From assembly GCF_026343115.1 (NCBI RefSeq), contig NZ_JAPEMC010000004.1, positions 1-64,000 on the forward strand: a stretch of DNA of 64,000 nucleotides, given 5' to 3'. Of this stretch, positions 8,137 through 17,288 are shown in pieces; within the stretch, counting starts at the first letter, position 1; the number at the start of each line of letters is the position of its first letter. The notes beneath the pieces are model-generated. The model made no database searches. It had not been told where the DNA came from and saw only the letters and a list, made by a program, of their open reading frames with translations. Made by a program: the position numbers and the translations under genes. The stretch is from Streptomyces sp. NBC_00102 (GTDB lineage: Bacteria; Actinomycetota; Actinomycetes; Streptomycetales; Streptomycetaceae).

Positions 8137-8967
8137 TCAGACGGCCGGTCCGCCGCGCTCCAGGGGGATGCGCTCGCCGGCCTCCACCGCGACCGGCAGG
8201 CGGTTCTCCGTCGGCGGCAGTGGGCAGGTCGCCAGGTCGGTGTAGGCGCACGGAAGGTTCGCCGCACGGTTGAAATCGATCCGGACGGCGCCCTGTTCGT
8301 CGGGTGCCTCGATCTGGACGGAGCGGTTCGCCGCGTAAGTGGTCACACCGGAGGTCAGGTCCGTGAACAGAGCCATCAGTGCGCCGGGACGCTTGCCGTT
8401 GAACGTCGTGAGCCGGTGCGTGCGGCCGTCGAGCTCGAACTCGACCTCGCCGGGGGAGTCGTAGACGTGCTCCAGGCCCTCCACCGCGGCGCCGACCGTC
8501 ACCGGACGCGGCTCGTCGAAGGGCAGGAACCTTCCCGGACGGGCCCAGCGTGCGTCAGGGGCGTACGCGGGGGTACCGGTGAAGCCGGTACGCAGTGCGT
8601 TCCCCGGGTGGCGCGGGCGCAGGATGTCGTGTCCGCCGCGCTTGGCCACCTCGATCACCGCGTCACCGAACCCCGGGTACACGCTGTCACGTTCGCCGAT
8701 GATCCCGAAGTTGTGACGACCCGTCACTACCGTGCCGTCGATCGTCAGTTCCTCGTCCTCCGCCAGTTCCACCACCACGCCCGCGGCCGAAGCCGACCAG
8801 ACGCCCGGGGCGTCCTCGAAGCGCTCCGGCTCGGCGCTCAGCCAGCGCAGGCTCGTGATCGCGAGGAACCCGTGCGGTCCGGAGAGCTGCGCCTCCTTCT
8901 CCCGGTGCCACGACTGCCACTCCTCGGTGAAACTCTCCTGGTCGATGCCGGTCTGCGGGACGGTCAT
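8137..8967 (-). CDS. DUF1684 domain-containing protein
   Basis: 276 aa, cytoplasmic, no signal peptide or membrane segment. The N-terminal (W)xxWRxxKExxL...GFLAITSLRWL and central GKRPGALMALFTDLTSG and FNRAANLPCAY segments match my memory of the DUF1684 family (PF07920), which has no established reaction; the C-terminal part is rich in conserved Asn/Cys/Pro residues. ATG 8967 follows GAGGGAG. It lies between the two leader-controlled sulfur units and diverges from the MFS operon. The gene spacing does not show whether it belongs to the sulfur regulon. Confidence 0.8.
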   Translation of the reverse strand: MTVPQTGIDQESFTEEWQSWHREKEAQLSGPHGFLAITSLRWLSAEPERFEDAPGVWSASAAGVVVELAEDEELTIDGTVVTGRHNFGIIGERDSVYPGFGDAVIEVAKRGGHDILRPRHPGNALRTGFTGTPAYAPDARWARPGRFLPFDEPRPVTVGAAVEGLEHVYDSPGEVEFELDGRTHRLTTFNGKRPGALMALFTDLTSGVTTYAANRSVQIEAPDEQGAVRIDFNRAANLPCAYTDLATCPLPPTENRLPVAVEAGERIPLERGGPAV

Positions 8968-9198
8968 GTCCACTCCCTCGTGCTGTGTCTCGGGCAGGGC
9001 CGTGCGGTTCTCCAGAGCGCAACTCCCCTCGACCCGCGCTTCATTCCCGATCCGGCGGACGGTTCCGCACTCCGGGACGGCATTGTTCAACGAGCCGCCA
9101 CGGGTTAGCCTGCCGAGAGATCGGCCACGCCCCCGGGCGTGGCGGTCTTCCGCATCGGCGACCGCCACCCGGCCGCCGAACGACCCGAAGACTGCGAG

Positions 9199-9348
9199 GT
9201 GACCGGCGTGCGGGCGCGACCCTTCAGCGAGCACGGCAGTCGTCTTCGCTGCCATGGCGGGTCGTTCGAGCTCCGAGTCCTGCGGCGCCACGTCGATCTG
9301 CTGAGGGTGAGCAGCGCGCTGTGTACGGGTACCGCCCCGCGTCGCTGA
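9199..9348 (+). CDS. Leader peptide, HVDL...SSALC tail, upstream of MFS/monooxygenase operon
   Basis: About 49 aa if the GTG at 9199 is used; GTG 9208 is an alternative and the start is uncertain. The tail RRHVDLLRVSSALC followed by TGTAPRR is nearly the same as in the ORF at 40638-40531. It lies 235 bp before the MFS gene on the same strand and ends a few codons after a Cys codon. It also contains an earlier Cys. Inferred to be a translated attenuator for the sulfur operon 9584-13470. Confidence 0.55.
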   Translation: MTGVRARPFSEHGSRLRCHGGSFELRVLRRHVDLLRVSSALCTGTAPRR

Positions 9349-9583
9349 GCGCATACCTTCCGCTCCCGCCCACTGCGACCGTGCTCCCCCGGACCGCGTG
9401 CCCGCCTTTCGTGTGTCCGCCGGTCACCGGGTCCCCGGTCCAGGGCTGAGCCTCCTTCCGTGTTCGCAGGCGCTCCCTCGCGGCTTCTCCTTTTTTGTGA
9501 CGCTCCGTCACGTCCATGTGCGTGTTGGGTCGCGCGGCCGCCGCGCCCGGCCCTGCCCGCGCGCCCCGACCGAGAGGAACACG

Positions 9584-10993
9584 GTGTCCGAGAACACCGC
9601 ACGAACAAGGGTGTTCGCCGCACTTCGGGTCCGCGACTACCGGACCTACTGGAGCACCGGCCTGGTCTCCAACATCGGCTCCGCGATGCAGAGCGTGGCC
9701 CTGGACTGGTTCGTCTTCGACCTCACGCACAGCGGAACCGCGGTCGGCTGGGCGGCGGGCCTGCAGTTCGCCCCGGTCCTGCTCTTCGGCCTGTGGGGCG
9801 GGGTGCTCGCCGACCGGTACGACCGCCGCACGCTCCTGCTGTGGGCGCAGTCCCTGTACGCGGTCCAGGCGGTACTCCTCACGGTCGCCGTGCTGTCCGG
9901 GCACGCACCCCTCTGGTCGCTCTACCTGCTGTCGTTCGGTCTGGGCTGTGTCTTCACCGTGGAGAACCCCGCCCGGCTCTCCTTCGTCACCGAGCTGGTC
10001 GGACCCCCGCTGATACCCAACGCGGCGGGGCTGAACATCCTCTCCCTCAACGCCGCCCGGCTGATCGGACCCGCGATCGCCGGAATGCTGATCGGACCGA
10101 TCGGTGCGGGCGGGGTGTTCGCGGTGAACGCCGTCTCCTTCGTGGCCGTGACCCTGGGCCTGCTGACGATCCCCGCGCGCACACCCGCGCCCGGAGCCCC
10201 CGGGCCCCTGAGCGCGCCGGCGCCCGTGAAGCGCGCACGGTGGGCGGGCGCCGGCGCCGAAGGCCTGCGCTACGTCGCCGCCCGGCCCGAACTGGCCGGA
10301 GTGCTGGCCCTCTTCGGTCTGGTGGCCACCTTCGCGGTGAACTTCCCCACGACCCTCACGCTGTTCGCCGGGCGCGTCTTCGACGTCGGCTCCAGCGGCC
10401 TCGGCTTCATGTCGACCGCCCTGTCCGTGGGGACCGTCGCAGGCACGCTCGCCGCCACCCGCCGCGCCTCGCCCCGGGTACGGACCGTGGTCGTCGGCGC
10501 CGTCCTCTTCGGCGTCAGCGAGGCGGTGGCCGCGCTCATGCCCTCCTACAGCACCTTCCTGATCCTGCTGCTGCCGACCGGGTTCACCCTGATGACCCTC
10601 AACACCGCGGTCAGCGCCTTCGTCCAGTCGGAGGTCACCCATGCCATGCGTGGCCGGGTGATGGCCGTCTACACCGTCGTCTCGATGGGCGGCGCCCCGC
10701 TCGGCGGCCCCGCGATCGGCTGGGTCTGCCAGCACGCCGGAGTGCGCTGGGGACTGGCCTCCGGAGCCGCCGTCGCCATGCTCTCCGCCCTGGCGGTGGC
10801 GCTCCTGCTCTCCCGGCGACGGAACTCCGCCGGCCCCGACGGATCCTCCCGGAACCGTCCCGCAGCGGGTCCGGCCGCCGCTTCCCTCCGTACCCGTACC
10901 CGTACCCCTACCCCGTCCCCGCCCCTCTCGTCGGCGCATGCCGACCCCCGCGTCCCCGGAACCACTCCGACCGGAGGTAACCCTCATGACTGA
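9584..10993 (+). CDS. MFS transporter (EntS/MFS_3-like)
   Basis: 469 aa, about 12 membrane segments. The motif between TM2 and TM3 (GGVLADRYDRR) is the MFS signature. The architecture resembles EntS-type or macrolide-efflux-type major facilitator proteins. GTG 9584 follows GAGAGGA. The stop overlaps the next gene's start by 8 bp, so it is translationally coupled to two flavin monooxygenases. The context suggests it moves an organosulfur substrate or product, though this MFS group is mostly known for efflux. The C-terminal tail after about residue 415 is low-complexity and Arg/Thr/Pro-rich, with TRTRTPTP-like repeats. Confidence 0.85.
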   Translation: MSENTARTRVFAALRVRDYRTYWSTGLVSNIGSAMQSVALDWFVFDLTHSGTAVGWAAGLQFAPVLLFGLWGGVLADRYDRRTLLLWAQSLYAVQAVLLTVAVLSGHAPLWSLYLLSFGLGCVFTVENPARLSFVTELVGPPLIPNAAGLNILSLNAARLIGPAIAGMLIGPIGAGGVFAVNAVSFVAVTLGLLTIPARTPAPGAPGPLSAPAPVKRARWAGAGAEGLRYVAARPELAGVLALFGLVATFAVNFPTTLTLFAGRVFDVGSSGLGFMSTALSVGTVAGTLAATRRASPRVRTVVVGAVLFGVSEAVAALMPSYSTFLILLLPTGFTLMTLNTAVSAFVQSEVTHAMRGRVMAVYTVVSMGGAPLGGPAIGWVCQHAGVRWGLASGAAVAMLSALAVALLLSRRRNSAGPDGSSRNRPAAGPAAASLRTRTRTPTPSPPLSSAHADPRVPGTTPTGGNPHD

Positions 10994-12092
10994 TCACGAC
11001 GCCGGGCTTCCCGGCCCGCACCTCGCCCTGGAAGCGGACGGCGACGGCGCCCACCCCGCGGCCTGGCGCCACTCCGGCCGCCCGCCGGGCGAGGTCCTCG
11101 GCCCGCGGGCCCTGCGGGAGGTGGTGACCGCGGCCGAGAACGCGGGCTTCGGCCTCGTCACCTTCGCCGACTCGCCGCTGCCGCCCGGAGCGGAGGGCGG
11201 ACCGGCCGGACGGCTGGAGGCCGGCACCCGCGCCGCGTACGTCTCACCGCTGACCGACCGGATCGGCCTCGCGCCCACCCTGCACATCGCCACCACGGAA
11301 CCGTTCCACCTCGCCACCCAGCTCGCGAGCCTCGACCACGCCTCGCACGGGCGGGGCGCCTGGGTCGTCGGCGCGGCGAACGGCGCCGACGACGCGGCCA
11401 CCGTCGGCGAGCCGGTACGCTCCGCCGCCGAGCTGGTCCGGGAGACCGCCGACGTCATCGACACCGCCCGGTCCCTCTGGGACTCCTGGGAGGACGACGC
11501 GGTCGTCAAGGACCTCGCCACCGGCCGTTTCCTGGACGCCGACCGGGTGCACCACGTCGACTTCGAGGGCCCCGCCTTCTCGGTCAAAGGCCCTCTGATC
11601 ACCCCGCGCCCCCCGCAGGGCCAGCTCGTCGTGCTGGTCCCGGACGCGCTGGACGCCGACGGCCGCGCCGACGTGGTGCTGGTCTCCCGCCCCGATCTCG
11701 CCGGGATCGCGGAGCGCGCGGCCACCGCGAGGGAAGCCGGAGCGCCGCTGGTCTTCGCCGAGGTGGAAGTGGTCCTCGACGCGGACGCCCCGGCGGCCGA
11801 CCGGCTCGCGACCCTGGACGAGGCCGCCACCTGGCCGGAGACCGGACGACTGCGCCACGTCGGCCCGCCCGAGGCACTGGTCGGCCTGCTGCGCGAACTC
11901 TCCGCCCTGGTCGACGGGGTCAGGCTGCACCCGGCCGTACTCGCCGTCGACCTGCCGGTCCTGACCGAGCGGGTGCTTCCGGCGCTTGCCGGGGAGCGGC
12001 CCGTACCGCGCGCCGGCGACACCCTGCGCGACACGCTCGGCCTTCCCCGCCCCGCCAACCGGTTCGCCGCCCCGGCGGCCACGAACGCCTGA
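10986..12092 (+). CDS. LLM-class flavin monooxygenase, A-type of a pair
   Basis: 368 aa, bacterial luciferase-like TIM barrel that would use FMNH2 and O2. The LWDSWEDDAVVKDLATGRF segment and the C-terminal GLPRPANR match the enzyme at 28273-27038, so the two are paralogs; this copy is about 43 residues shorter, with part of the middle barrel (after PRPPQGQ) compressed. ATG 10986 has GGAGGTAA as ribosome site and overlaps the MFS stop. Substrate unknown; the family oxidises C-S or C-N bonds. Possibly a reduced-activity partner of the larger enzyme that follows it. Confidence 0.86.
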   Translation: MTDHDAGLPGPHLALEADGDGAHPAAWRHSGRPPGEVLGPRALREVVTAAENAGFGLVTFADSPLPPGAEGGPAGRLEAGTRAAYVSPLTDRIGLAPTLHIATTEPFHLATQLASLDHASHGRGAWVVGAANGADDAATVGEPVRSAAELVRETADVIDTARSLWDSWEDDAVVKDLATGRFLDADRVHHVDFEGPAFSVKGPLITPRPPQGQLVVLVPDALDADGRADVVLVSRPDLAGIAERAATAREAGAPLVFAEVEVVLDADAPAADRLATLDEAATWPETGRLRHVGPPEALVGLLRELSALVDGVRLHPAVLAVDLPVLTERVLPALAGERPVPRAGDTLRDTLGLPRPANRFAAPAATNA

Positions 12093-12102
12093 GGTGACCC
12101 CC

Positions 12103-13470
12103 ATGACCGCACAGAACCCCCATCCCCAGCTCCACCTGGGCGTGTTCTACACCGGAGTCGGACCGCAGCTGATCTGGAGCGACCCCGACGCCCCCTCGCA
12201 CACCGCGATCGAGACCTTCGTCGAGATCGCACAGATCCTCGAACGCGGCCTGTTCGACGCCTTCTTCCTGGGGGAGGGACTGCGCGTACGGGAGAACCGG
12301 GGCCGGGTCTTCGACCTGGACGTGGCCGGCCGGCCCGACGCGATCACCCAGCTGGCCGCGCTCGCCGCCGTCACGACACGCATCGGACTGGTCGCCACCC
12401 AGAACACCACCTACAACTACCCGGCCGACCTGGCCCGCCGGCTGGCCGGCCTCGACCTGCTCTCCGAGGGACGCGCCGGTTGGAACATCGTCACCACCGA
12501 CAACGCCTGGACCGGAGCCAACTTCCGGCACGGCGGCTGGCTGGAGCACGAACGCCGCTACGAACGCGCCGGGCAGTTCGTCGAGGCGGCCAAGGCGCTC
12601 TGGGCCTCCTGGGCACCCGACACGATCGCCGCCGACGGGAGCGCCGACCACTGGGCCCGGCCCGGCGCCATCGACCGGGTCGAGCGCGACACCGACCTGG
12701 TGACGCTGCGTGCCACCCCCACCGTCCCGGGCAGCCGCCAGGGCCGTCCCGTGCTGTTCCAGGCCGGGGACTCGCCGGGCGGCCGCGAACTCGCCGCCCG
12801 CCACGCGGACGTGGTGTTCTCCGCCAACACGGAGTTCGGCAAGGCCGCCGCCTACGCGGCAGACCTCCGCGACCGGCTGGCCCGGCACGGCCGTACGCCC
12901 GACTCGCTGCGCATCCTGCCCGGCGCGAACGTCGTCATCGGCGACACCCCGGCCGACGCCGAGGAGAAGGCCCGCTGGGTACGCGGCGAGCAGATCAACG
13001 GACCCCGGTCGATCGCCTTCCTGGAGCAGTACTGGGGCACGGACCTGTCCGGCTACGACCCCGACGGCCCGCTGCCCGACATCGAACCGAGCGACCAGGA
13101 GCTCGACCCCTCCCGGGGAACCCTCGCCGTCGACCAGCGCAGCGGCAAGCTCGCCACCATCCGGAAGTGGCGCGAGCTGTCCACTGAACGTGGCCTGTCC
13201 ATACGTGAGTTGGTGACCGAGGTGTCGCCGGGCCATCCGTCCTTCGTCGGCACCCCCGCGTCGATCGCCGAGGAGTGGGCCCGTTACGTGCGTGAGGGAG
13301 TGGCGGACGGCTTCAACCTCCTGCCGCACCTGCTCCCGGCCTCCGTCACGGACATCACCGACAAGCTCGTCCCCGCACTCCAGGAACGGGGCGTCTACCG
13401 CACCGAGTACACGGGCACCACCCTGCGCGAGCACCTGGACCTGCCGCCGCTCCCAGCGGCCGGCGCCTGA
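12103..13470 (+). CDS. NtaA/SnaA/DszA-family flavin monooxygenase, B-type of a pair
   Basis: 455 aa. Recognisable by the N-terminal HLGVFYTGVGPQLIW, the FFLGEGLRVRE and DVAGRPDAIT segments, GRAGWNIVTTDN, and the FQAGDSPGGRE loop of the NtaA/SnaA/SoxA group (the DszA dibenzothiophene sulfone monooxygenase belongs here). The C-terminal RTEYTGTTLREHL is shared with the paralog at 27041-25692. It needs reduced FMN from a separate reductase; none is in this operon, and the only visible one is at 40074-39511. It follows the A-type gene by 10 bp. Likely removes sulfur from an organosulfur compound; the true substrate is unknown. Confidence 0.9.
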   Translation: MTAQNPHPQLHLGVFYTGVGPQLIWSDPDAPSHTAIETFVEIAQILERGLFDAFFLGEGLRVRENRGRVFDLDVAGRPDAITQLAALAAVTTRIGLVATQNTTYNYPADLARRLAGLDLLSEGRAGWNIVTTDNAWTGANFRHGGWLEHERRYERAGQFVEAAKALWASWAPDTIAADGSADHWARPGAIDRVERDTDLVTLRATPTVPGSRQGRPVLFQAGDSPGGRELAARHADVVFSANTEFGKAAAYAADLRDRLARHGRTPDSLRILPGANVVIGDTPADAEEKARWVRGEQINGPRSIAFLEQYWGTDLSGYDPDGPLPDIEPSDQELDPSRGTLAVDQRSGKLATIRKWRELSTERGLSIRELVTEVSPGHPSFVGTPASIAEEWARYVREGVADGFNLLPHLLPASVTDITDKLVPALQERGVYRTEYTGTTLREHLDLPPLPAAGA

Positions 13471-13475
13471 CCTCC

Positions 13476-13516
13476 CGCGGTCCCGCCCGGCCCGTGAGGG
13501 CGCGGGCGGGACCGCG
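13476..13516 (+). terminator. Hairpin terminator after monooxygenase operon
   Basis: Perfect 14-bp arms (13476-13489, 13503-13516) with a 13-nt loop, 6 bp past the stop codon of the B-type monooxygenase. Confidence 0.8.
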
Positions 13517-13556
13517 TCGCGCGCGAGCGGTGCCCGGTGGATCACGCCGCCCGCGG

Positions 13557-14226
13557 TCAGCCGGACACCGCCTCCCCGACCGCGCAGACCAGGACGCGTC
13601 CGTCGTCGGTCCCGATGAGCAGGCGGCCGGGCCCGGTCACGGTCAGCGCCGTCCCGACGACTCCCACGCGTCCGACGGTGAGGCGTTCGCGGAGGCGGAC
13701 GGCTCCGTCCCGCCAGATCCTTGCCGCTCAGGGAACGTGGAGGTACGGCGCTCCAGTCGGGACGGCGTACGACCGCGAGGTGCCCCTCGGTCCAGGCGGC
13801 CTTGTCCTCCCAGTCGTCGGGCGGTGCCATCAGCACCCGCAGATCCTGTGCGTTCAGCCATTCCAGGCCCAGGACCTGGCGGCCGGTTCCGTCCTCGATG
13901 AGTGAGGAGACCGCACCGGTCTCCAGGTCGAGCAGGAGCAGGCGCCCCTCGAAGAAGTAGCCGCCGTCGTAGCTGCCGGTGCCGACCGCGAGAAGGGGGA
14001 GCGTGGGGTGGAAGGCCATGGCGTGTACAGGACGGCCTGTCCGCAAGAGAGCGCGGCAGGTCAGGTCCTCGGTACCGTAGACGCCGACCGGCACGGGCGC
14101 GCCGCCCTTGGCCGTACCGGCCACGGCCATCAGACGGCGGCCTTCGTCCATGACGGTGAGCGCCGGTTCGCCCACCTCGGCGAAGGGGCGATCGCCGAGT
14201 ATCCGGTCGATGTGCAGAGAGATCAT
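13557..14226 (-). pseudogene. Frameshifted WD40-like beta-propeller protein
   Basis: From ATG 14226 the frame reads about 165 residues of propeller-like sequence (MAVAGTAKGGAPVPVGVY, AFHPTLPLLAVGTGSYDGGY, LLLLDLETGAVSSL). Near 13725-13740 it runs into low-quality Arg/Pro-rich sequence, while another frame on the same strand resumes a propeller strand (RIWRDGAVRLRERLTVGR...RLLIGTDDGRVLVCAVGE) and stops at 13557. A one-base shift would join them into about 222 residues. This is either a real pseudogene or a sequencing error. It converges on the sulfur operon, with which it has no obvious link. Confidence 0.65.
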
Positions 14227-14371
14227 GATGGTGATCGTCGCCCTGGTCCCGCGCTCGCGGCAAGGCGCCCCTGCCCGTGTCGTCAAAGGCGTTACGAGCG
14301 GAGCGCCTCACTCCCGAGGCCGTGATCAGCGGATCGCTAGGATGGGGCGCTCACTGCCGGAGAAGGAGATC

Positions 14372-14626
14372 ATGGCCAAGTCGCTACCGAGCCGCGTCGA
14401 GTGTTGGACTTGCTCGAACGGATTCGTCGTCTTCTGCGACGGCACCGAGAGCGATCGCATGTTGTTGGAGTGCGAGGAATGCATGGCCGGCCGGTGGGCG
14501 CCGCCGGGCAACCGAGAGCAAGAGCCTGGTTTCCTCACGATCGACCTGCTCACGCGCCCGGCGACACTCGCCGAGATTCGGGCGAACCGCTGGGAACACC
14601 TCATCCACAGCGGCTTGGACACATGA
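14372..14626 (+). CDS. Small zinc-ribbon-like protein, unknown function
   Basis: 84 aa. Two CxxC pairs (CWTC at about 12-15 and CEEC at about 34-37), separated by 18 residues, suggest one Zn-ribbon. The rest is acidic and ends in a short amphipathic segment (TLAEIRANRWEHLIHSG). ATG 14372 has a good GGAGAAGGAG site. Flanked by the propeller pseudogene on the opposite strand and a gene-free 270 bp. I do not recognise a family. Confidence 0.75.
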   Translation: MAKSLPSRVECWTCSNGFVVFCDGTESDRMLLECEECMAGRWAPPGNREQEPGFLTIDLLTRPATLAEIRANRWEHLIHSGLDT

Positions 14627-14897
14627 GCGCGCGTCCGCCCGCCCCCATGGGGGACGCCGGGGGTCTGCCTCGACGCGGTCCAGGACCAGGGGCAGGTGCG
14701 CCGTGAGCGGGACCGAGTTGCCCGGTGCCGTCAACTCGTCGCGCTGCCCCGGGGAGAGGTGGCGCTCCATCGACGGGCGCGGACCGTTGCAGAGGCGTCC
14801 CCCGACCTCTGACCTTCCTTGCCCGGCCCACCCCGGACGAACGGGAAAACCTCACCACGTCGCTCCGGCGCGTGCTTGACGCAGAAGAGCAGGGATC

Positions 14898-15998
14898 GTG
14901 AGAGACGGAACGACACTGGGCACCGAGGGCGCGAGCGACGCGAGCCCGGACGCCTCCCGCCGCTTCGACGGAACTGGCGCACCCGTAACAGGTCGCGGCC
15001 GCCGGCGCGCACGGCGGGGCCGGACCTGGGGACTGTCGGCCTGCGGCCTCGTCCTCGCCGTACCCGCCGCCCTGCTCCTCGTACGGCTGACAGGCAGGGA
15101 CACGGGCACTCCGCTCGCCGTGCCGATGGTGCTGTTCCCCCACTCGGCCGTTCTGGCGCTGCTGGTGCTGGGCGTGGCCATCGCCGTCCGCGCGCTGCGG
15201 TCCGGAGTCGTGGCCGCCGTGGCGCTGGTCCTGCTCCTGGCACAAGTGTGGCTGGTGGCACCCCGGTTCGTCGCCGACGCGGGTTCAGGGGATGTCCCCG
15301 CGTCGGCCGCCCGGTTGAGGGTGGCGACCCTCAACACCGACGAGGGGGCGGTCGATCCCCGGGCGGTGGTGGAGATGGTCCGAGCCGATCGGATCGACGT
15401 ACTCGCCGTGGAACAGACCCCCGCGCGAGGCCTCGACGCGCTCGACGGGGCGGGGCTCGGCGACCTGCTGCCGTACCACGCACTTCACCCCGAGTACGAC
15501 TCGTCGATCTATTCCCGCTTCCCGCTCACCGCGGCGGACACCACCGACATCGACACGGTGTGGCCCCAGACCACCGCCCGGGTCGCGGTCGGCGGACGCA
15601 CCGTGCGGCTCGCCGCGATCCACACGTACTACCCGCTCGGGAACGTGGGGCGGTGGACCAGGGACATGGCATCCCTCGCCGTACTGGCACGGGACGACGG
15701 ACCCGACACCGTGTTCCTCGGCGACTTCAACGCCACCCTCGACCATGCCCCGATGCGCTCCCTGCTGGCTGCCGGTCTCACCGACACCCACGCGGAGCTC
15801 GGCCGGGGCTGGGCGCCGACCTGGCCCGTCGGTACGGGGATCATGCCGCCCCTCGTCCAACTGGATCACGTGCTGCACGGCTCCGGGCTGGCGGGGGTCT
15901 CCGTCCGTGAACGCACCCTCGCGGGTACGGACCACCGAGCCGTCGTCGCCGAACTCGCGGTTCTCCCGGAGAAGGCCGCCGTCCTGCTGACGGGCTGA
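14898..15998 (+). CDS. Membrane-anchored endonuclease/exonuclease/phosphatase (EEP) family protein
   Basis: 366 aa. An Arg-rich cytoplasmic N-terminus is followed by three hydrophobic helices (about 44-62, 73-94, 100-118), then an EEP domain from about 138. Motifs seen: RVATLNTDEG (Asn metal ligand), VLAVEQTP (metal-binding Glu), HTYYPLG, FLGDFNATLDH (general base and Asn), and QLDHVL...GTDHRAV (catalytic Asp and His). These make an active metal-dependent phosphodiesterase likely. The domain should face outside the cell. This is a common Streptomyces layout; substrate unknown (DNA, phospholipid or sugar phosphate). Starts at GTG 14898. Confidence 0.87.
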   Translation: MRDGTTLGTEGASDASPDASRRFDGTGAPVTGRGRRRARRGRTWGLSACGLVLAVPAALLLVRLTGRDTGTPLAVPMVLFPHSAVLALLVLGVAIAVRALRSGVVAAVALVLLLAQVWLVAPRFVADAGSGDVPASAARLRVATLNTDEGAVDPRAVVEMVRADRIDVLAVEQTPARGLDALDGAGLGDLLPYHALHPEYDSSIYSRFPLTAADTTDIDTVWPQTTARVAVGGRTVRLAAIHTYYPLGNVGRWTRDMASLAVLARDDGPDTVFLGDFNATLDHAPMRSLLAAGLTDTHAELGRGWAPTWPVGTGIMPPLVQLDHVLHGSGLAGVSVRERTLAGTDHRAVVAELAVLPEKAAVLLTG

Positions 15999-16092
15999 CC
16001 TGTTTTCGGACCACGGACCCGTCGGGAACGCGGTGGGTCGAGATCGTTCGGCCCTTGACCCTCACGTGGCGTCAGGCCGCACAGTGGGTTCC

Positions 16093-17208
16093 GTGGAGGA
16101 TCACTGGACCGTGGGACGCGTGGCCGGACTGGCAGGCGTGAGCGTCCGCACGCTGCATCACTACGACACGATCGGGCTCGTACGCCCCTCGGCGCGGACC
16201 CCGGCCGGGTACCGGGCCTATTCGACGGGCGACGTGGAGCGGCTGCGGGAGGTGCTGGCATACCGGCGGCTGGGCTTCGGTCTGCGGGAAGTCGCGGAAC
16301 TCGTCGGCGACCCGTCCGCCGACGCGGTCGCCCACCTGCGCCGGCTGCGCGGCCTGCTGCTGGAGCGGCGGGAACGCGCCGACGCCATGGTGGCGGCCAT
16401 CGACAGGGAACTCGGGACACGGGCGAAGGGACTGAGCGTGACACCGGAAGAGCAACTGGAGATGCTCGGCGCACGGCTGTACGACGAGATCGGCAGCGCA
16501 TACCCCGCCACGCGGCGTACCGAGCCGAGGATCGCCGCACAGATCTGGGACGCGCTCGGCGACGCGCGGACGGTGCTGAACGTCGGGGCCGGCACCGGCT
16601 CCTACGAGCCCGCCGACCGCGAGGTGACCGCGGTGGAGCCGTCGGCGGTCATGCGGGCACAGCGTCCGGTCGGCTCGGCGCCGTGCGTGGCCGCCGCTGC
16701 GGAGAGCCTGCCGTTCCAGGACCGGTCGTTCGACGTCGCGATGGCCGTCTCCACGGTTCACCACTGGGGGGACCCGGTGGCGGGGCTGCGCGAGATGCGG
16801 CGCGTGGCCCGCCGCGTGGTGGTGCTGACCTTCGACACCGACGAGCCCGGATGGCCCGACCGGTTCTGGCTCACCCGCGACTACCTGCCCGAGTTCGTCG
16901 ACGTCCTCGCGCCTTTCCCCTCACTCGCGGGGATGGCCGACGCGATCGGCGCCCGCGCCGAGCCGGTGCCCGTTCTGTGGGACTGCGCCGACGGCCTGTT
17001 CGAGGCGTACTGGCGCCGACCGGGGGCGTATCTGGTGGATCACGTCCGCCGTGCGATGTCGGTGTGGACGCGGGTCGGGCCGGAGGCCGAGCAACGGGCT
17101 GTACGGAGCCTCCGGGACGACCTCGAATCCGGACGGTGGGCCGAACGCAACGGCGACCTCACCGGCCTCGACGCGGCCGACCTCGGCCTCCGCCTACTGG
17201 TGGCCTGA
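16093..17208 (+). CDS. MerR-type regulator fused to a SAM-dependent methyltransferase
   Basis: About 371 aa. Residues 1 to about 70 are a MerR winged-helix domain (WTVGRVAGLAGVSVRTLHHY, then GYRAYSTGDVERL), followed by the MerR dimer helix (about 75-120) and a TipA-like segment (PEEQLEMLGARLYDEIG). The second half is a class I methyltransferase: VLNVGAGTGSYEP (SAM loop), VTAVEPS (acidic loop), FDVAMAVSTVHHW, and a post-strand region typical of Methyltransf_11. Both parts are in one frame with no internal stop. GTG 16093 is chosen because MerR domains begin just before WTVGRVA; GTG 16033 and 16063 are possible. Such a fusion suggests a sensor whose ligand is also its methylation substrate, but this is speculation. 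Confidence 0.85.
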   Translation: MEDHWTVGRVAGLAGVSVRTLHHYDTIGLVRPSARTPAGYRAYSTGDVERLREVLAYRRLGFGLREVAELVGDPSADAVAHLRRLRGLLLERRERADAMVAAIDRELGTRAKGLSVTPEEQLEMLGARLYDEIGSAYPATRRTEPRIAAQIWDALGDARTVLNVGAGTGSYEPADREVTAVEPSAVMRAQRPVGSAPCVAAAAESLPFQDRSFDVAMAVSTVHHWGDPVAGLREMRRVARRVVVLTFDTDEPGWPDRFWLTRDYLPEFVDVLAPFPSLAGMADAIGARAEPVPVLWDCADGLFEAYWRRPGAYLVDHVRRAMSVWTRVGPEAEQRAVRSLRDDLESGRWAERNGDLTGLDAADLGLRLLVA

Positions 17209-17229
17209 ACGCACACCGTGCGGTCCGGC

Positions 17230-17253
17230 CGGACCCGGCGAACGCCGGGTCCG
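17230..17253. terminator. Hairpin between convergent genes
   Basis: Perfect 10-bp stem (17230-17239, 17244-17253) with a GAAC tetraloop, between the MerR-methyltransferase and AlkZ-like genes. Confidence 0.7.
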
Positions 17254-17288
17254 CGGTGCCGGGCTCCTCCCGGCCGTCGACCGGCCGG

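Noticed and set aside
11920..14286. 788-codon minus-strand frame
   Set aside because: It joins part of the true propeller fragment to the antisense of the two monooxygenase genes; only the region 13557-14226 looks coding.
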